From NCBI GenBank assembly GCA_017433295.1, contig JAFRHL010000054.1, positions 46,332 to 110,331 on the forward strand: a DNA stretch of 64,000 nucleotides. The letters are read 5' to 3'. Below, in pieces: positions 36,936 through 47,362 of this stretch. The notes under the pieces are model-generated. The model saw only the letters and a program-made list of their open reading frames with translations. It searched no databases and was not told the DNA's origin. Position 1 is the first letter of the stretch; the number at the start of each line of letters is the position of its first letter. Source of the DNA: Eubacterium sp. Lineage in GTDB: Bacteria > Bacillota > Clostridia > Lachnospirales > Lachnospiraceae. The position numbers and the translations under genes are program-made.

Positions 36936-37688
36936 ATGAAAGATCAGGTTAGGGTGACCGGCATAATACTGTCGGTCTTTCCTATTGGAGAAAATGACCG
37001 CAGACTGACTATCCTCACAAAAGAAAGAGGAAAAATACAGGTATTTGCCAGAGGCTGCCGCAAGCCCAACCACGCCCTGTTCGGCGTTACCCAGCCACTG
37101 ATCTTCTGTGAATTTATGATCACCGAGGGAAGAAATGCATATTATCTGAATTCCGCAGAAGGAAGAGACTATTTCCCGGCGGTCAAATCGGACCTGGCAA
37201 TGATCTGCCATGGCAGCTACTTTGCGGAAATGGCTGAATACTATACCGTAGAAGGCATGGATGAGAGGAATATCCTGAATCTTCTTTTTGTGACTTTTAA
37301 AGCCATGGAAAAAAAGAAGGTCCCCCTGCCGCTGATCCGGCGGATCTATGAATATCGTATTCTCCGGTATTACGGCACCGGCCTGGAGGTATTTCGCTGC
37401 CTGTCCTGCGGAAAAGAAGAGCAATTCACCGGGCTTTCTATTGAAAAGGGCGGAGTCTTTTGTAAAAGCTGCCTGGATGGGATGAAGGACAGGCATTTTT
37501 CTGAAACGAAGCTGACTCCTGCAGTACTTTATGCACTCCGGTTTGTTTCCTCGGCCCCGCTGAATAAGCTGTATTCTTTTTGCCTGGCGGAGGATACTTT
37601 TGCGGAGTTTTCCTGGATCGTGAAGCATTTTTTGAGGATACACGCAAACCATCACTTTAAATCGGCGGAGATGCTCGAGATGTTTTAG
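36936..37688 (+). CDS. recO: DNA repair protein RecO
   Basis: A 250-residue recombination mediator that helps load RecA with RecF and RecR. The N-terminal OB fold contains VTGIILSVFPIGENDRRLTILTKERG and GCRKPNH; the C-terminal part has a four-cysteine zinc site (CLSCGK and FCKSC). The length is normal. It overlaps no gene and follows era by two bases. Confidence 0.94.
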   Translation: MKDQVRVTGIILSVFPIGENDRRLTILTKERGKIQVFARGCRKPNHALFGVTQPLIFCEFMITEGRNAYYLNSAEGRDYFPAVKSDLAMICHGSYFAEMAEYYTVEGMDERNILNLLFVTFKAMEKKKVPLPLIRRIYEYRILRYYGTGLEVFRCLSCGKEEQFTGLSIEKGGVFCKSCLDGMKDRHFSETKLTPAVLYALRFVSSAPLNKLYSFCLAEDTFAEFSWIVKHFLRIHANHHFKSAEMLEMF

Positions 37689-37743
37689 GAGAGCTTTGAC
37701 AATGGCTGTCAGAATCGCCCGGGCCCCCTTTTTCAAAAAAAAC

Positions 37744-37772
37744 TTGAAATGTACCCTTCAACCATGTAGAAT
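37744..37772 (+). promoter_or_regulatory. glyS promoter
   Basis: TTGAAA (37744-37749), 17 bases and TAGAAT (37767-37772). The remaining leader is under 40 bases, too short for a T-box. Confidence 0.7.
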
Positions 37773-37809
37773 ATAAAACGCAAATAATTTAGATCATGAG
37801 GTAAACATT

Positions 37810-39198
37810 ATGGAAAAAACGATGGATAAGATAATTGCTCTGGCTAAGGCAAGAGGATTTGTATATCAGGGCTCCGAGATTTATGGCGGCCTTGCCAATA
37901 CCTGGGATTACGGTAATCTGGGTGTGGAGCTTAAGAATAATGTAAAGCGTGCCTGGTGGAAGAAGTTTATTCAGGAAAGCCCATATAATGTGGGTGTGGA
38001 CTGCGCGATCCTGATGAATCCCCAGACCTGGGTGGCTTCCGGACATCTGGGCAGCTTCTCAGATCCCCTGATGGATTGTAAGGAGTGTAAGGAAAGATTC
38101 CGCGCGGACAAGCTGATCGAAGATTTTGCCGCTGAGAATGGTCTTACTCTGGAAGGATCTATTGACGGCTGGTCCCAGGAGAAGATGAAAGCGTTTATTG
38201 ACGAACATCAGGTTCCCTGCCCCGGCTGCGGCAAGCACAACTTTACAGATATCCGTCAGTTTAACCTGATGTTTAAGACCTTCCAGGGTGTTACCGAGGA
38301 CGCGAAGAGTACGGTGTACCTTCGTCCCGAAACGGCCCAGGGTATTTTTGTAAACTTTAAGAATGTCCAGAGGACCTCCCGCAAGAAGATACCCTTTGGT
38401 ATCGGACAGATCGGAAAGTCCTTCCGTAACGAGATCACCCCCGGTAATTTTACCTTCCGTACCAGAGAGTTCGAGCAGATGGAGCTGGAGTTCTTCTGCA
38501 AACCGGATACGGACCTTGAGTGGTTTGCCTACTGGAAAGATTATTGTGTAGACTGGTTAAAGACTCTGGGGTTCAGGGAGGATGAAATGCGCATCCGTGA
38601 TCATGAGAAGGAGGAGCTTTCCCATTACTCCAAGGCAACCTCCGATATCGAGTTCCTCTTCCCCTTCGGCTGGGGAGAACTCTGGGGCATTGCCGACCGG
38701 ACAGATTTTGATCTGACCCAGCATCAGGAAGTATCCAAGGTGGATATGTCCTATTTTGATGATGAGGAGAAGAGAAAGTATATCCCCTATGTCATTGAAC
38801 CCTCACTGGGCGCGGACCGGGTAACCCTCGCCTTCCTGTGTTCCGCCTACGACGAGGAGGAGATCAAGGAAGGGGATGTGAGAACCGTCCTTCATTTCCA
38901 TCCGGCTCTGGCACCCGTTAAGATCGGTGTCCTTCCGCTTTCCAAGAAACTGAATGAAGGTGCGGAGAAGATCTATCAGGATCTTTGCAGGACATGGAAC
39001 TGCGAGTATGATGACCGGGGCAACATCGGCAAGAGATACCGCCGTCAGGATGAGATCGGAACACCTTTCTGCGTCACCTATGATTTTGATTCACTGGAAG
39101 ATGGCGCCGTTACCGTACGTGACCGGGATACCATGGAGCAGGAGAGAGTGAAGATCGAAGATCTCAGATCTTATTTTGAGAATAAATTAGCATATTAG
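37810..39198 (+). CDS. glyS: Glycyl-tRNA synthetase, dimeric type
   Basis: A 462-residue class II synthetase of the single-chain alpha2 type found in Gram-positives and eukaryotes. [20 protein letters not shown], the zinc-like cysteines in CKECKERF and [23 protein letters not shown] (motif 2 region), [21 protein letters not shown], and the C-terminal anticodon-binding domain with [10 protein letters not shown] are present. Motif 3 is EPSLGADRV. It is a single-gene unit by context. Confidence 0.97.
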   Translation: MEKTMDKIIALAKARGFVYQGSEIYGGLANTWDYGNLGVELKNNVKRAWWKKFIQESPYNVGVDCAILMNPQTWVASGHLGSFSDPLMDCKECKERFRADKLIEDFAAENGLTLEGSIDGWSQEKMKAFIDEHQVPCPGCGKHNFTDIRQFNLMFKTFQGVTEDAKSTVYLRPETAQGIFVNFKNVQRTSRKKIPFGIGQIGKSFRNEITPGNFTFRTREFEQMELEFFCKPDTDLEWFAYWKDYCVDWLKTLGFREDEMRIRDHEKEELSHYSKATSDIEFLFPFGWGELWGIADRTDFDLTQHQEVSKVDMSYFDDEEKRKYIPYVIEPSLGADRVTLAFLCSAYDEEEIKEGDVRTVLHFHPALAPVKIGVLPLSKKLNEGAEKIYQDLCRTWNCEYDDRGNIGKRYRRQDEIGTPFCVTYDFDSLEDGAVTVRDRDTMEQERVKIEDLRSYFENKLAY

Positions 39199-39345
39199 AC
39201 ATAAAAGCGGCACTTGTTCCGGCGGAGAGTCAGGCCCTGTCTTAATGATGGGCTTATCCGGGGAATGGATGCCGGTGAGGAGGCGTGCGCAAAACTGATT
39301 CCATGTTGGATTATGAGTCAGGACCTGCGCGCGCCTTTTACCATG

Positions 39346-39363
39346 ATACCGGACCACCGGTAT
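39346..39363 (+). promoter_or_regulatory. Small hairpin in the glnN leader
   Basis: ATACCGG and CCGGTAT form a perfect stem with an ACCA loop, about 15 bases before the glnN ribosome binding region. The 194-base gap before glnN holds no glutamine riboswitch that I can identify. Confidence 0.4.
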
Positions 39364-39392
39364 GAACACTCTTTGACAGAAAGGTAATTCTA

Positions 39393-41510
39393 ATGAAGAC
39401 TGATATAAGAGCTATTTTTGGTGAAAATGTATTTAATGATTCTGTTATGAAGCAGCGCCTGCCAAAGTCCGCCTATAAAGAGATGAAAGCGGCCATTGAA
39501 GCCGGGGCGGACCTGGATCCTGAAGTGGCGGATATTGTAGCCCACGAGATGAAGGAGTGGGCCCTGGAGAAAGGCGCCACCCACTTTACCCACTGGTTTC
39601 AGCCCCTGACCGGTATTACGGCGGAGAAGCATGATGCATTTATTGACCCGCAAAAAGACGGCTCCACCCTGCTTCGCTTTTCAGGAAAAGAGCTGATCCG
39701 GGGAGAGGCGGACGCTTCCTCCTTCCCCTCGGGAGGTCTCAGGGCCACCTTCGAGGCCAGGGGGTATACAGCCTGGGATTGCACCTCCCCGGCTTTCATC
39801 AAAGAAACCCCCCATTCGACCATCCTTTGTATTCCCACGGCTTTCTGCTCCTATAAAGGAGAGGCCATGGATAAAAAGACTCCTTTGCTGCGGTCCATGC
39901 AGGCCCTTGATAAACAGGCCATGCGGATCATCCGGCTCTTCGGCAATACCACAGCAAAACATGTAACGGTTTCTGTGGGAGCAGAACAGGAGTATTTCCT
40001 GGTGGATAAGGATCTTTTCTTAAAGAGAAAGGATCTGATCTTCACCGGCAGGACCCTCTTTGGAGCCATGCCCCCCAAGGGCCAGGAGATGGATGACCAT
40101 TATTTCGGCGCCATACCGGACCGGATCCTCGCTTTTATGGATCATTTCAATAAAGAATTGTGGAAGCTGGGCATCGCCGCCAAAACGCAGCACAATGAGG
40201 TCGCTCCTGCCCAGCATGAGATCGCGCCCATCTATGACCAGAATAATATAGCCACAGACCACAATCAGCTGGTCATGGAAACCGCCCAGCGGGTGGCGGA
40301 GGAGCACGGACTGAAGTGTCTTCTCAATGAAAAGCCCTTTGCCGGCATTAACGGGTCCGGCAAGCATAACAACTGGTCCATCTGTACCGATGAAGGAAAG
40401 AACCTGCTGGATCCGGGAAAGACTCCCCACCAGAATATGCAGTTCCTTCTTTTTATCGCTGCTTTAATGCGGGCTGTGGATGAGTATGCGGACCTCCTCC
40501 GGGTGTCTGCCTCCACGCCGGGCAATGACCACCGGCTGGGAGCCAATGAGGCTCCTCCGGCTATTATCTCCATGTTTTTAGGGGAGCAGCTGGATGATCT
40601 CATTGCCCAGATGGAAGAGGATGGTACGGCTACCAGATCCATCAAGGGAGAAGAATACGTTTCCGGAGTGCAGTCTCTGCCCCATTTCCGGAAAGATGCC
40701 ACAGACCGTAACAGGACTTCACCCTTTGCTTTCACAGGCAACAAGTTTGAATTCCGTATGGTGGGGTCTACCCAGTCAGTAGCCGATCCCAATATCGTAC
40801 TCAACACCATTGTGGCCGAAGTGCTTTCGGATATGGCGGACCGGCTGGAAGCGGCAATGGCAGACCAGGAGTTCGGACTGGTATGCCATAAGCTGATCAA
40901 GGATACCATAAAGGCCCATCAGCGCATAATTTTCGGGGGAGACGGTTATTCTGAGGACTGGATCAAAGAAGCGGAAAGAAGAGGACTGCCCAATATCAAA
41001 TGTATGGTGGATGCCATCCCTGCCCTGACCAGTGCCAAATCTGTGAAACTCTTTGAGAAACATTCGGTATTTACAGAGGCTGAGCTTATATCCAGGGCCG
41101 AGATCATGTATGAAAACTATTCCAAGACTATTCATATAGAAGCCCTTGCCATGATCGACATGGCAAAGAAACAGATCGTTCCCGCCACCATAAAATACCA
41201 GACCAGCCTGGCTGATTCCATCAATACCATCCACATGACAGGAAGCGGAATCGATACTTCCGTTCAGGAATCCCTGATGAAAGCCATCTCAGAGAACCTG
41301 AAGACCATGTATGATGCCCTGAGGAAGCTGGAGAAAAAGACCGCTGCCGCGGAAACCATGGAGGAAGGGCAGGTTCAGGCCTGTTATTATCATGATGTGG
41401 TATGTGAAGCCATGGATGCCCTCCGGGCGCCGGCCGACAGGCTTGAGATGCTGGTGGCCAAGGAGGACTGGCCGATCCCCAGCTACGGGGACCTGATCTT
41501 TGAGGTATAG
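39393..41510 (+). CDS. glnN: Glutamine synthetase type III
   Basis: A 705-residue GSIII, twice the size of the GSI subunit only by extra domains. Characteristic stretches are [44 protein letters not shown] (metal-binding Glu), [25 protein letters not shown] and [19 protein letters not shown]. It makes glutamine from glutamate, ammonium and ATP and pairs with gdhA in the same window. The C-terminal 120 residues are helical. The start follows GAAAGGTAATTCT. Confidence 0.97.
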   Translation: MKTDIRAIFGENVFNDSVMKQRLPKSAYKEMKAAIEAGADLDPEVADIVAHEMKEWALEKGATHFTHWFQPLTGITAEKHDAFIDPQKDGSTLLRFSGKELIRGEADASSFPSGGLRATFEARGYTAWDCTSPAFIKETPHSTILCIPTAFCSYKGEAMDKKTPLLRSMQALDKQAMRIIRLFGNTTAKHVTVSVGAEQEYFLVDKDLFLKRKDLIFTGRTLFGAMPPKGQEMDDHYFGAIPDRILAFMDHFNKELWKLGIAAKTQHNEVAPAQHEIAPIYDQNNIATDHNQLVMETAQRVAEEHGLKCLLNEKPFAGINGSGKHNNWSICTDEGKNLLDPGKTPHQNMQFLLFIAALMRAVDEYADLLRVSASTPGNDHRLGANEAPPAIISMFLGEQLDDLIAQMEEDGTATRSIKGEEYVSGVQSLPHFRKDATDRNRTSPFAFTGNKFEFRMVGSTQSVADPNIVLNTIVAEVLSDMADRLEAAMADQEFGLVCHKLIKDTIKAHQRIIFGGDGYSEDWIKEAERRGLPNIKCMVDAIPALTSAKSVKLFEKHSVFTEAELISRAEIMYENYSKTIHIEALAMIDMAKKQIVPATIKYQTSLADSINTIHMTGSGIDTSVQESLMKAISENLKTMYDALRKLEKKTAAAETMEEGQVQACYYHDVVCEAMDALRAPADRLEMLVAKEDWPIPSYGDLIFEV

Positions 41511-41553
41511 ATCTCCGGCCGCTGTTTTTCATGAACCATTTTTTGTAAAAACA

Positions 41554-41582
41554 TTTACAAACAGGTCAATCCTTTATATAAT
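41554..41582 (+). promoter_or_regulatory. Promoter of the folate-envelope operon
   Basis: TTTACA (41554-41559), 17 bases and a consensus TATAAT (41577-41582), 36 bases before folP. Confidence 0.75.
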
Positions 41583-41618
41583 GGATATGTTAAATAATAT
41601 GGATTATAGAGGAAGTAT

Positions 41619-42446
41619 ATGATCATCGGAGACCGCGATTTTGATTTTGAACATAAAAGCTATATCATGGGTATCCTGAATGTCACACCGGATTCCTTTT
41701 CGGACGGAGGCCGCTACCGGCAGCCGGTTGCTGCCTTAAAGCAGGCGGAAGAAATGGTATACCAGGGAGCCTCTATCATCGATGTGGGAGGCGAGTCCAC
41801 CCGGCCGGGATACAGGGAGATCTCCTGGGAGGAAGAGACCGAGCGGGTCATTCCTGTGATCAGGGCCATAAAGAAGAAGCTTGCGGTTCCGGTCTCCCTT
41901 GATACCTGGAAGTATCAGGTGGCCGCGGAAGGAATCGCGGCCGGAGCAGACATGATCAATGATATATGGGGTCTCAGGAAGGATGCCGGAGAGATGGCGG
42001 GGCTCATCGCCGAAAGCGGCCTTCCCTGCTGCCTCATGCATAACCGTTTTAAGGCTGATTACTCCGATGCCGCGGATTTTTTGAGCGGCTTTATCACAGA
42101 CGTGGATGAAATACTGCGCATTGCAGGAGAAGCCGGTATAAAGGAAGACCGGATCATACTGGATCCCGGAATCGGATTCGGGAAGAACTATGAACACAAT
42201 CTGAAGATCCTGAAGCATCTTGATTTAATGAAAAGATGGAAGCTGCCCATTCTTCTGGGAGTTTCCAGAAAGTCAGTGATAGGGAGAGCACTTGACCTGC
42301 CGGTTCATGAGAGAGAGGAAGGGACAATGGCTCTCACCGTAACGGGCCGGCTTTTTGGAGCATCCATTTTCCGGGTGCATGATGTAAAGAGTAATTCCAG
42401 GGCCCTCAGGATGACAGATGCAGTATTGAATATTGACGGAGAATAA
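41619..42446 (+). CDS. folP: Dihydropteroate synthase
   Basis: A 275-residue TIM-barrel enzyme joining 4-aminobenzoate to the pterin pyrophosphate. IMGILNVTPDSFSDGG, DVGGESTRPGY, NDIWGL, DPGIGFGK and LGVSRKSVIG are the conserved loops and bind pterin and sulfonamide. Its stop is three bases before folBK. AGAGGAAG precedes the ATG. Confidence 0.97.
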   Translation: MIIGDRDFDFEHKSYIMGILNVTPDSFSDGGRYRQPVAALKQAEEMVYQGASIIDVGGESTRPGYREISWEEETERVIPVIRAIKKKLAVPVSLDTWKYQVAAEGIAAGADMINDIWGLRKDAGEMAGLIAESGLPCCLMHNRFKADYSDAADFLSGFITDVDEILRIAGEAGIKEDRIILDPGIGFGKNYEHNLKILKHLDLMKRWKLPILLGVSRKSVIGRALDLPVHEREEGTMALTVTGRLFGASIFRVHDVKSNSRALRMTDAVLNIDGE

Positions 42447-42449
42447 ACT

Positions 42450-43274
42450 ATGGACAGGATAAGGATCAGGAATCTTGAAATATTCGGTTACCATGGTGTA
42501 TATGAAGAAGAGAATGTTCTCGGACAGAAATTTCTCATAGATGCAGATATCTTTCTTGATACCAGAAAGGCGGGACTATCTGACAAGCTTAAGGACTCGG
42601 TGAGTTACGGCGACATCATCCGGATTTTTAAGGAAGAGATGAACAGCCAGAGCGACAAACTCTTAGAAAGGGTGGCCGAGAGGCTTGCCCGGTCCATCCT
42701 CCTGCGGTTCGAGATGATAGATTCGGTCGAGATCACTGTAAAGAAGCCCTGGGCACCGGTTATGATCCACATGGATTACGCTGCGGTTACCATCCGGCGG
42801 GGCTGGCACAGGGTTTTTGTGGGAGTCGGTTCCAATATGGGAAACCGGCAGGGCTGGCTTGATCTGGCCAGGGAACGTATCCTGTCCGGGGAAGAGATCA
42901 GGCATTTCAGGCAGGCCTCCATTTTTGAGACGGAACCCTACGGCTATACGGACCAGGATCCATTTTTGAATACCGTATATCAGTTTGAGACATTATTAAG
43001 CCCCGGTGAGCTGCTGGATCACCTTCATGAGATTGAAAATGAGGCAGGAAGAACCAGACAGATACACTGGGGACCCAGAACACTGGACCTTGACATACTG
43101 CTTTATGACAAGCTTGTTACGGAAGAAGAGGATCTGGTGATCCCTCACCCGGAAATGACAAAACGGCTCTTTGTCCTGGAACCCTTATGCGAGCTTTTCC
43201 CCTACGGTCTGCATCCCCTGACCGGGGAACGTTTCTGTGACATTATGGATAATTTAAAACACTATGAAAGATAA
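42450..43274 (+). CDS. folBK: Bifunctional dihydroneopterin aldolase / HPPK
   Basis: A 274-residue fusion of the two enzymes before FolP. Residues 1-118 are FolB (NLEIFGYHGVYEEENVLGQKF; the catalytic Lys in TVKKPWAP). Residues about 120-274 are FolK, starting FVGVGSNMGNRQGWL and containing the ATP- and Mg-binding RTLDLDILLYD, followed by IPHPEMTKRLFVLEPL. Such fusions are common in clostridia. The end overlaps the LTA-synthase-like gene by 11 bases. Confidence 0.96.
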   Translation: MDRIRIRNLEIFGYHGVYEEENVLGQKFLIDADIFLDTRKAGLSDKLKDSVSYGDIIRIFKEEMNSQSDKLLERVAERLARSILLRFEMIDSVEITVKKPWAPVMIHMDYAAVTIRRGWHRVFVGVGSNMGNRQGWLDLARERILSGEEIRHFRQASIFETEPYGYTDQDPFLNTVYQFETLLSPGELLDHLHEIENEAGRTRQIHWGPRTLDLDILLYDKLVTEEEDLVIPHPEMTKRLFVLEPLCELFPYGLHPLTGERFCDIMDNLKHYER

Positions 43275-45759
43275 GAATCAAAATACAATAGAAGCAAAGC
43301 CTGTAAAAAAGATATCACCCCTGATTGCAGTACTGAAAGCAGGAGCCGTAGTGCTGCTGCTTTTCCTTATGTGCTATTTATGCCTTCATTTTAAGGAATA
43401 TCAGAAGAACGCTTCAAATCAGGTAAATAAATACCGGATAGACCAGGTCTGTCTCATGTCGGACCGGAATGTGGTGGCCCAGAGATTTCAGGCCAAACAT
43501 ACCCATTTAAAAACCGTAAAGCTGTATTTCAGTAACGACTATGGCGGAGAGGCAGCAGGCAGGCTTGACCTGGTGATCCTTGACGGCCGCACCGGTCAGA
43601 GCGTGGTAAGGGTAAGCAAAAAGATCAGTGAGCTTGCCAATAATGAATACACATATTTTGACACAGATATCCAATTGGACCAGTACCAGGAATACGTCAT
43701 CCGTATCCATACGGTGGGGGCCGAATCCGGAAAGGAGCCCATTGTTTATCAATGGGGCACCAGAGAAAAGGGTTTCAGAGGCAAAATGACTCTGAACGGT
43801 ATGAAGCAGAGAAAGTATCTGGTGGCAAAGTTCTACTATCCGGTGACGATCTATTACCAGTGGGCAGGCATTGCCTGCTGTATCGGCCTGATCATCCTTA
43901 TGGTTCTGTTTCCTATCCCTCTTTCAGAAAAGAGGAAAGAAATTCTGGGCTATGTCATGTTTGCGGCCGTTCCTCTTTTCACATTCTGGATCGTTGAACG
44001 GTTTACGGACAACATTGCCTGGAAGATCAGACCCCGGGAAGCAGTCTTTAATATATTGCTTTATTATATGTTTTTTGGGCTGCTCTGGGCAGTATTCTGG
44101 TCAAAAAGGTTTTCGGTGGCTCTTGGTATGGCTGTCTGGTATGCGATCGGCCTGGGCAATTATTATGTATTGAGCTTCAAAGGAGCTCCCGTAGTGCCAT
44201 CCGACTTCCGTTCCGCCGCCACCGCTGCCAGTGTAGCCGGAAACTATACATATACTATCCAGCCGGTCTTTGTGTGGAATGCCCTTTATATGCTGATTTT
44301 TCTGGCAGTCTTCATGCGGTGCGCCCCCAAAAACCGGACAGGGATAAAGGGCAGAGCCCTGACCGTTCTTATCATCGCCCTGATTTCGGTATTTCTGGGG
44401 AGTCTGGTGGTGGAGGAACGAACCTTAAGGAGTGTCGGGATAAAAAACAATGTGTGGGACCAGAAGAAGGGATATGCGAAAAATGGATTGTTTTTCGGCT
44501 TTGTCCTTAATATGAACTCCCTGGTACAGCAGAAGCCCTCCGAGTATTCAGAAGGAGCGGCAAAAGCCATCGCCGCAAAATACGAAGAGCAGTTTGCCAA
44601 TGCCGAAAAGAAGAAAAAGGGCCGGCTTCAGCCGAAAAAAGGAAAGAAACCCAATATTATTGCCATCATGGATGAAGCCTTTTCCGATCTTTCCGTGGTG
44701 GGAGATTTCTCCACCAGCCAGGACTATATGCCCTACGTGCACAGCCTGAAGAAAAACACCATAAAGGGGAACCTTTATATGTCCATCTTCGGATCCGGGA
44801 CCTGTAATTCCGAGTTTGAGTTCCTCACCGGAAACAGCATGGCCTTCCTGCACAACGGTATCATAGCCTACACCCAGGTGGTAAAGGACCGGCTCCCCAA
44901 TATGACCTGGAACCTTAAGAGCCAGGGCTATACAGGGAACCTGGCCCTGCATCCCTATCTTGCCTCGGGATGGAACAGGATCGACATCTATGAAAAAGAA
45001 GGCTTTGAACATTTTTACAGCCAGGATGACTTTACAAATCCTCTGATGTACCGGAAATATATTTCAGATCAGTCGGATTTCGAAAAGATAGAAGAACTGT
45101 ATGAAAACAGGGAGGATAAGAAAAACCCCTTCTATCTCTTCAATGTTACCATGCAGAACCACGGGGGCTTTGATAAAGTCTATGACAATTTCACCAATGA
45201 TGTCCTGATCACGGATATCCACAAAAGCGAGCAGGCAGAGCAGTATCTTTCTCTGGTAAAGAAAACAGACGAGGCCTTCAAAGGGCTGACGGAATACTTC
45301 TCCCGGGTAAAGGAGCCCACCATTATTGTCATGTTCGGAGACCACCAGCCATCCGTTGAGAGCAGTTTTTATGAGGGGCTGTACACGTCGTCCGGTGGTA
45401 AACTCAGCCTGGAAGACAGACTGAAGAAATACCAGGTCCCCTTTATCATCTGGGCCAATTATAATATCAAAGAAACAACCATAGACAAAATGAGCGCCAA
45501 TTATCTGGGCGCCTATGTAATGCAGGAGGCAGGCCTCACGCTGTCACCTTATCAGCAGTTTCTTATGAGACTCTATGAGGACCTTCCGGTGCTGAGTGCC
45601 ATGGGGACCATTGACAGGGATAATAATTACTACGATTCTCCCGGTGATTCCCCATACAGAGAACTGGTGAATGAATACGAGATACTACAGTATAATAACC
45701 TCATAGATACAAAACATATGGTAGAAAGCTTTTTCTATCTGGATCAGCAGACGCAATGA
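43264..45759 (+). CDS. LTA synthase-like membrane phosphoglycerol transferase / sulfatase
   Basis: An 831-residue envelope enzyme. One helix at about residues 24-44 is followed by about 150 residues predicted to lie outside, then four or five further helices (about 198-390) and a large C-terminal alkaline-phosphatase-fold domain. The putative catalytic Thr is in GSGTCNSEFEF (near 512), metal ligands include DEAFSD and the FGDHQPS motif (near 692). It resembles LtaS and other phosphoglycerol transferases, but the extra outer domain between the first and second helix is unlike classical LtaS. It could build lipoteichoic acid or decorate another polymer. Confidence 0.86.
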   Translation: MKDKNQNTIEAKPVKKISPLIAVLKAGAVVLLLFLMCYLCLHFKEYQKNASNQVNKYRIDQVCLMSDRNVVAQRFQAKHTHLKTVKLYFSNDYGGEAAGRLDLVILDGRTGQSVVRVSKKISELANNEYTYFDTDIQLDQYQEYVIRIHTVGAESGKEPIVYQWGTREKGFRGKMTLNGMKQRKYLVAKFYYPVTIYYQWAGIACCIGLIILMVLFPIPLSEKRKEILGYVMFAAVPLFTFWIVERFTDNIAWKIRPREAVFNILLYYMFFGLLWAVFWSKRFSVALGMAVWYAIGLGNYYVLSFKGAPVVPSDFRSAATAASVAGNYTYTIQPVFVWNALYMLIFLAVFMRCAPKNRTGIKGRALTVLIIALISVFLGSLVVEERTLRSVGIKNNVWDQKKGYAKNGLFFGFVLNMNSLVQQKPSEYSEGAAKAIAAKYEEQFANAEKKKKGRLQPKKGKKPNIIAIMDEAFSDLSVVGDFSTSQDYMPYVHSLKKNTIKGNLYMSIFGSGTCNSEFEFLTGNSMAFLHNGIIAYTQVVKDRLPNMTWNLKSQGYTGNLALHPYLASGWNRIDIYEKEGFEHFYSQDDFTNPLMYRKYISDQSDFEKIEELYENREDKKNPFYLFNVTMQNHGGFDKVYDNFTNDVLITDIHKSEQAEQYLSLVKKTDEAFKGLTEYFSRVKEPTIIVMFGDHQPSVESSFYEGLYTSSGGKLSLEDRLKKYQVPFIIWANYNIKETTIDKMSANYLGAYVMQEAGLTLSPYQQFLMRLYEDLPVLSAMGTIDRDNNYYDSPGDSPYRELVNEYEILQYNNLIDTKHMVESFFYLDQQTQ

Positions 45760-45809
45760 GCGGAGTGATTCCGGGTTAATAGAAAGCTGCAGTAATCCAG
45801 GAGGATCCA

Positions 45810-47342
45810 ATGAGATATATCACCTACGCAGCCATCGTTATCGGGTCAAAGAATATCATTATGCGGGTTTATAACATATCTTCCGGACAGATCCGCAGGA
45901 TCGACAGCATCAGACATGAGTATGAACTCGGAAAGGAAGCCTATACCAAAAAGCAGATCACCTTTGAGCAGATCGAAGAAATATGCACAGTCCTTCTGGA
46001 TTTTAAGAACAGGCTTACGGAATACGGGGCAGACAAGTATACCTGTTATGGAACCAGTGTGATCCGCAGGGCCTCCAACCAGTATGCTGTACTCAACCAC
46101 ATAAAGATCCGTACCGGCATGGACGTCATTATGCTCAGTAATTCCGAAATACGTTTTCTCATGTATAAGGGAATACAGCTTTCTGATCTGGATTTTGATA
46201 CCGTTATCCAGAAAAACACCGCCATCCTGGATATGGGATCCGGCAGCGTGCAGGTTTCGCTCTTTGACAAGAAGGCTCTTTACATGACCCAGAATCTGGA
46301 CATCGGCACCGCCAAGGTCAGGGAGCTTCTGGAGACAGTCGAAAATAATACGCTGAATTATTATTCTGTTCTGGAAGAATATATAGAATATGAAATCGAT
46401 TCTTTCCGGAGCAGCTTTCTTAAGGACAAGCAGATAAAAAATGTGATTACCATCGGTGCCGATATCGCACATTTTCGTAAGATTGTGCCTGAACTGGCTC
46501 TGGGGACATTGATCCATTATGACCAGATCAATTATATCTACAAAAAGATAAGAAGAGCATCCTATCAGGACCTGTCCCTGCAGTATGGCCTTACCGGGGA
46601 GGAAGCCAGGACCATGGTACCCTCCCTGATCATATATAAGCTTTTTCTGGAGGAGTCGAGAGCGGATACTGTTTATATCTGTGATACAAACCTTTGTGAC
46701 GGAAGTGTAGTGGACTATGCTCAGAAGAAGAAAAAAATTGAGATAGGACACGACTTTTATCAGGATATTATCGCTTCTGCCAGATATATCGGCAAGCGTT
46801 ACCGTTATAATAAAGCCCACGCAGAATATGTCCGGACCCTCTGCCTTGAGATATTCGACCACTCTGCCAAATTTCACGGTCTTTCCGCAAGAGACCGGCT
46901 GGTTCTTGAGATCGCGGCTATTTTGCATGACATAGGAAAATATGTAAATATGAATGACCCCGGGAGGAATGGCTATCAGCTGATCCTTTCCACGGAGATC
47001 ATGGGGCTTTCCCGCCGTGAAAGGGAAGAACTGGCCAATATCGTCCTGTATAATACCGTGGACATACCCGATTCCGATGAGAACAACAGCGCCTTCTGGC
47101 AGGAGGAATACCTCCGCATCGCAAAGCTTTCTTCTATCCTGAGGCTTGCCAATGCCCTGGACCGGAGCCATAAACAAAAGTACCAGAATATTTCTATGGC
47201 AAGGAAGGGGAAGGACCTTGTGATCACTGTGGAATCCCGGATGGACATTACCCTGGAGATAAATCTATTTGAGAAAAAGGCCAGAGGTTTCAGAGAGATC
47301 CTGGGGATCCGTCCCATTTTAAAACAAAAGAATGTATTATAA
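45810..47342 (+). CDS. Ppx/GppA-family phosphatase with HD domain
   Basis: A 510-residue protein with an N-terminal Ppx/GppA actin-fold (TYAAIVIGSKNIIMRVYNI; YGTSVIRRASN; AILDMGSGSVQVSLF) and a C-terminal HD domain (His-Asp in LHDIGKYVNM near residue 373, following IFDHSAKFHGL). It would hydrolyse polyphosphate or pppGpp. The usual ExxR and DxGGGSxE features are changed (ATSVIR-like to GTSVIR, DMGSGSVQ), so its activity is uncertain. The ppk gene follows after 20 bases, which supports a polyphosphate role. CAGGAGG precedes the ATG. Confidence 0.85.
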   Translation: MRYITYAAIVIGSKNIIMRVYNISSGQIRRIDSIRHEYELGKEAYTKKQITFEQIEEICTVLLDFKNRLTEYGADKYTCYGTSVIRRASNQYAVLNHIKIRTGMDVIMLSNSEIRFLMYKGIQLSDLDFDTVIQKNTAILDMGSGSVQVSLFDKKALYMTQNLDIGTAKVRELLETVENNTLNYYSVLEEYIEYEIDSFRSSFLKDKQIKNVITIGADIAHFRKIVPELALGTLIHYDQINYIYKKIRRASYQDLSLQYGLTGEEARTMVPSLIIYKLFLEESRADTVYICDTNLCDGSVVDYAQKKKKIEIGHDFYQDIIASARYIGKRYRYNKAHAEYVRTLCLEIFDHSAKFHGLSARDRLVLEIAAILHDIGKYVNMNDPGRNGYQLILSTEIMGLSRREREELANIVLYNTVDIPDSDENNSAFWQEEYLRIAKLSSILRLANALDRSHKQKYQNISMARKGKDLVITVESRMDITLEINLFEKKARGFREILGIRPILKQKNVL

Positions 47343-47362
47343 TACCTGCAGCAGGAGGTGAA

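Noticed and set aside
37689-37809. A possible T-box leader before glyS.
   Set aside because: The promoter leaves fewer than 40 bases of leader and no T-box sequence is present.
39199-39392. A glutamine riboswitch or glnA RNA before glnN.
   Set aside because: No conserved motif could be recognised; only a small hairpin is present.
45846-47177. A 443-codon frame on the - strand opposite the Ppx-HD gene.
   Set aside because: It lies fully opposite a gene with clear domains, has no family features and is a codon-bias shadow.
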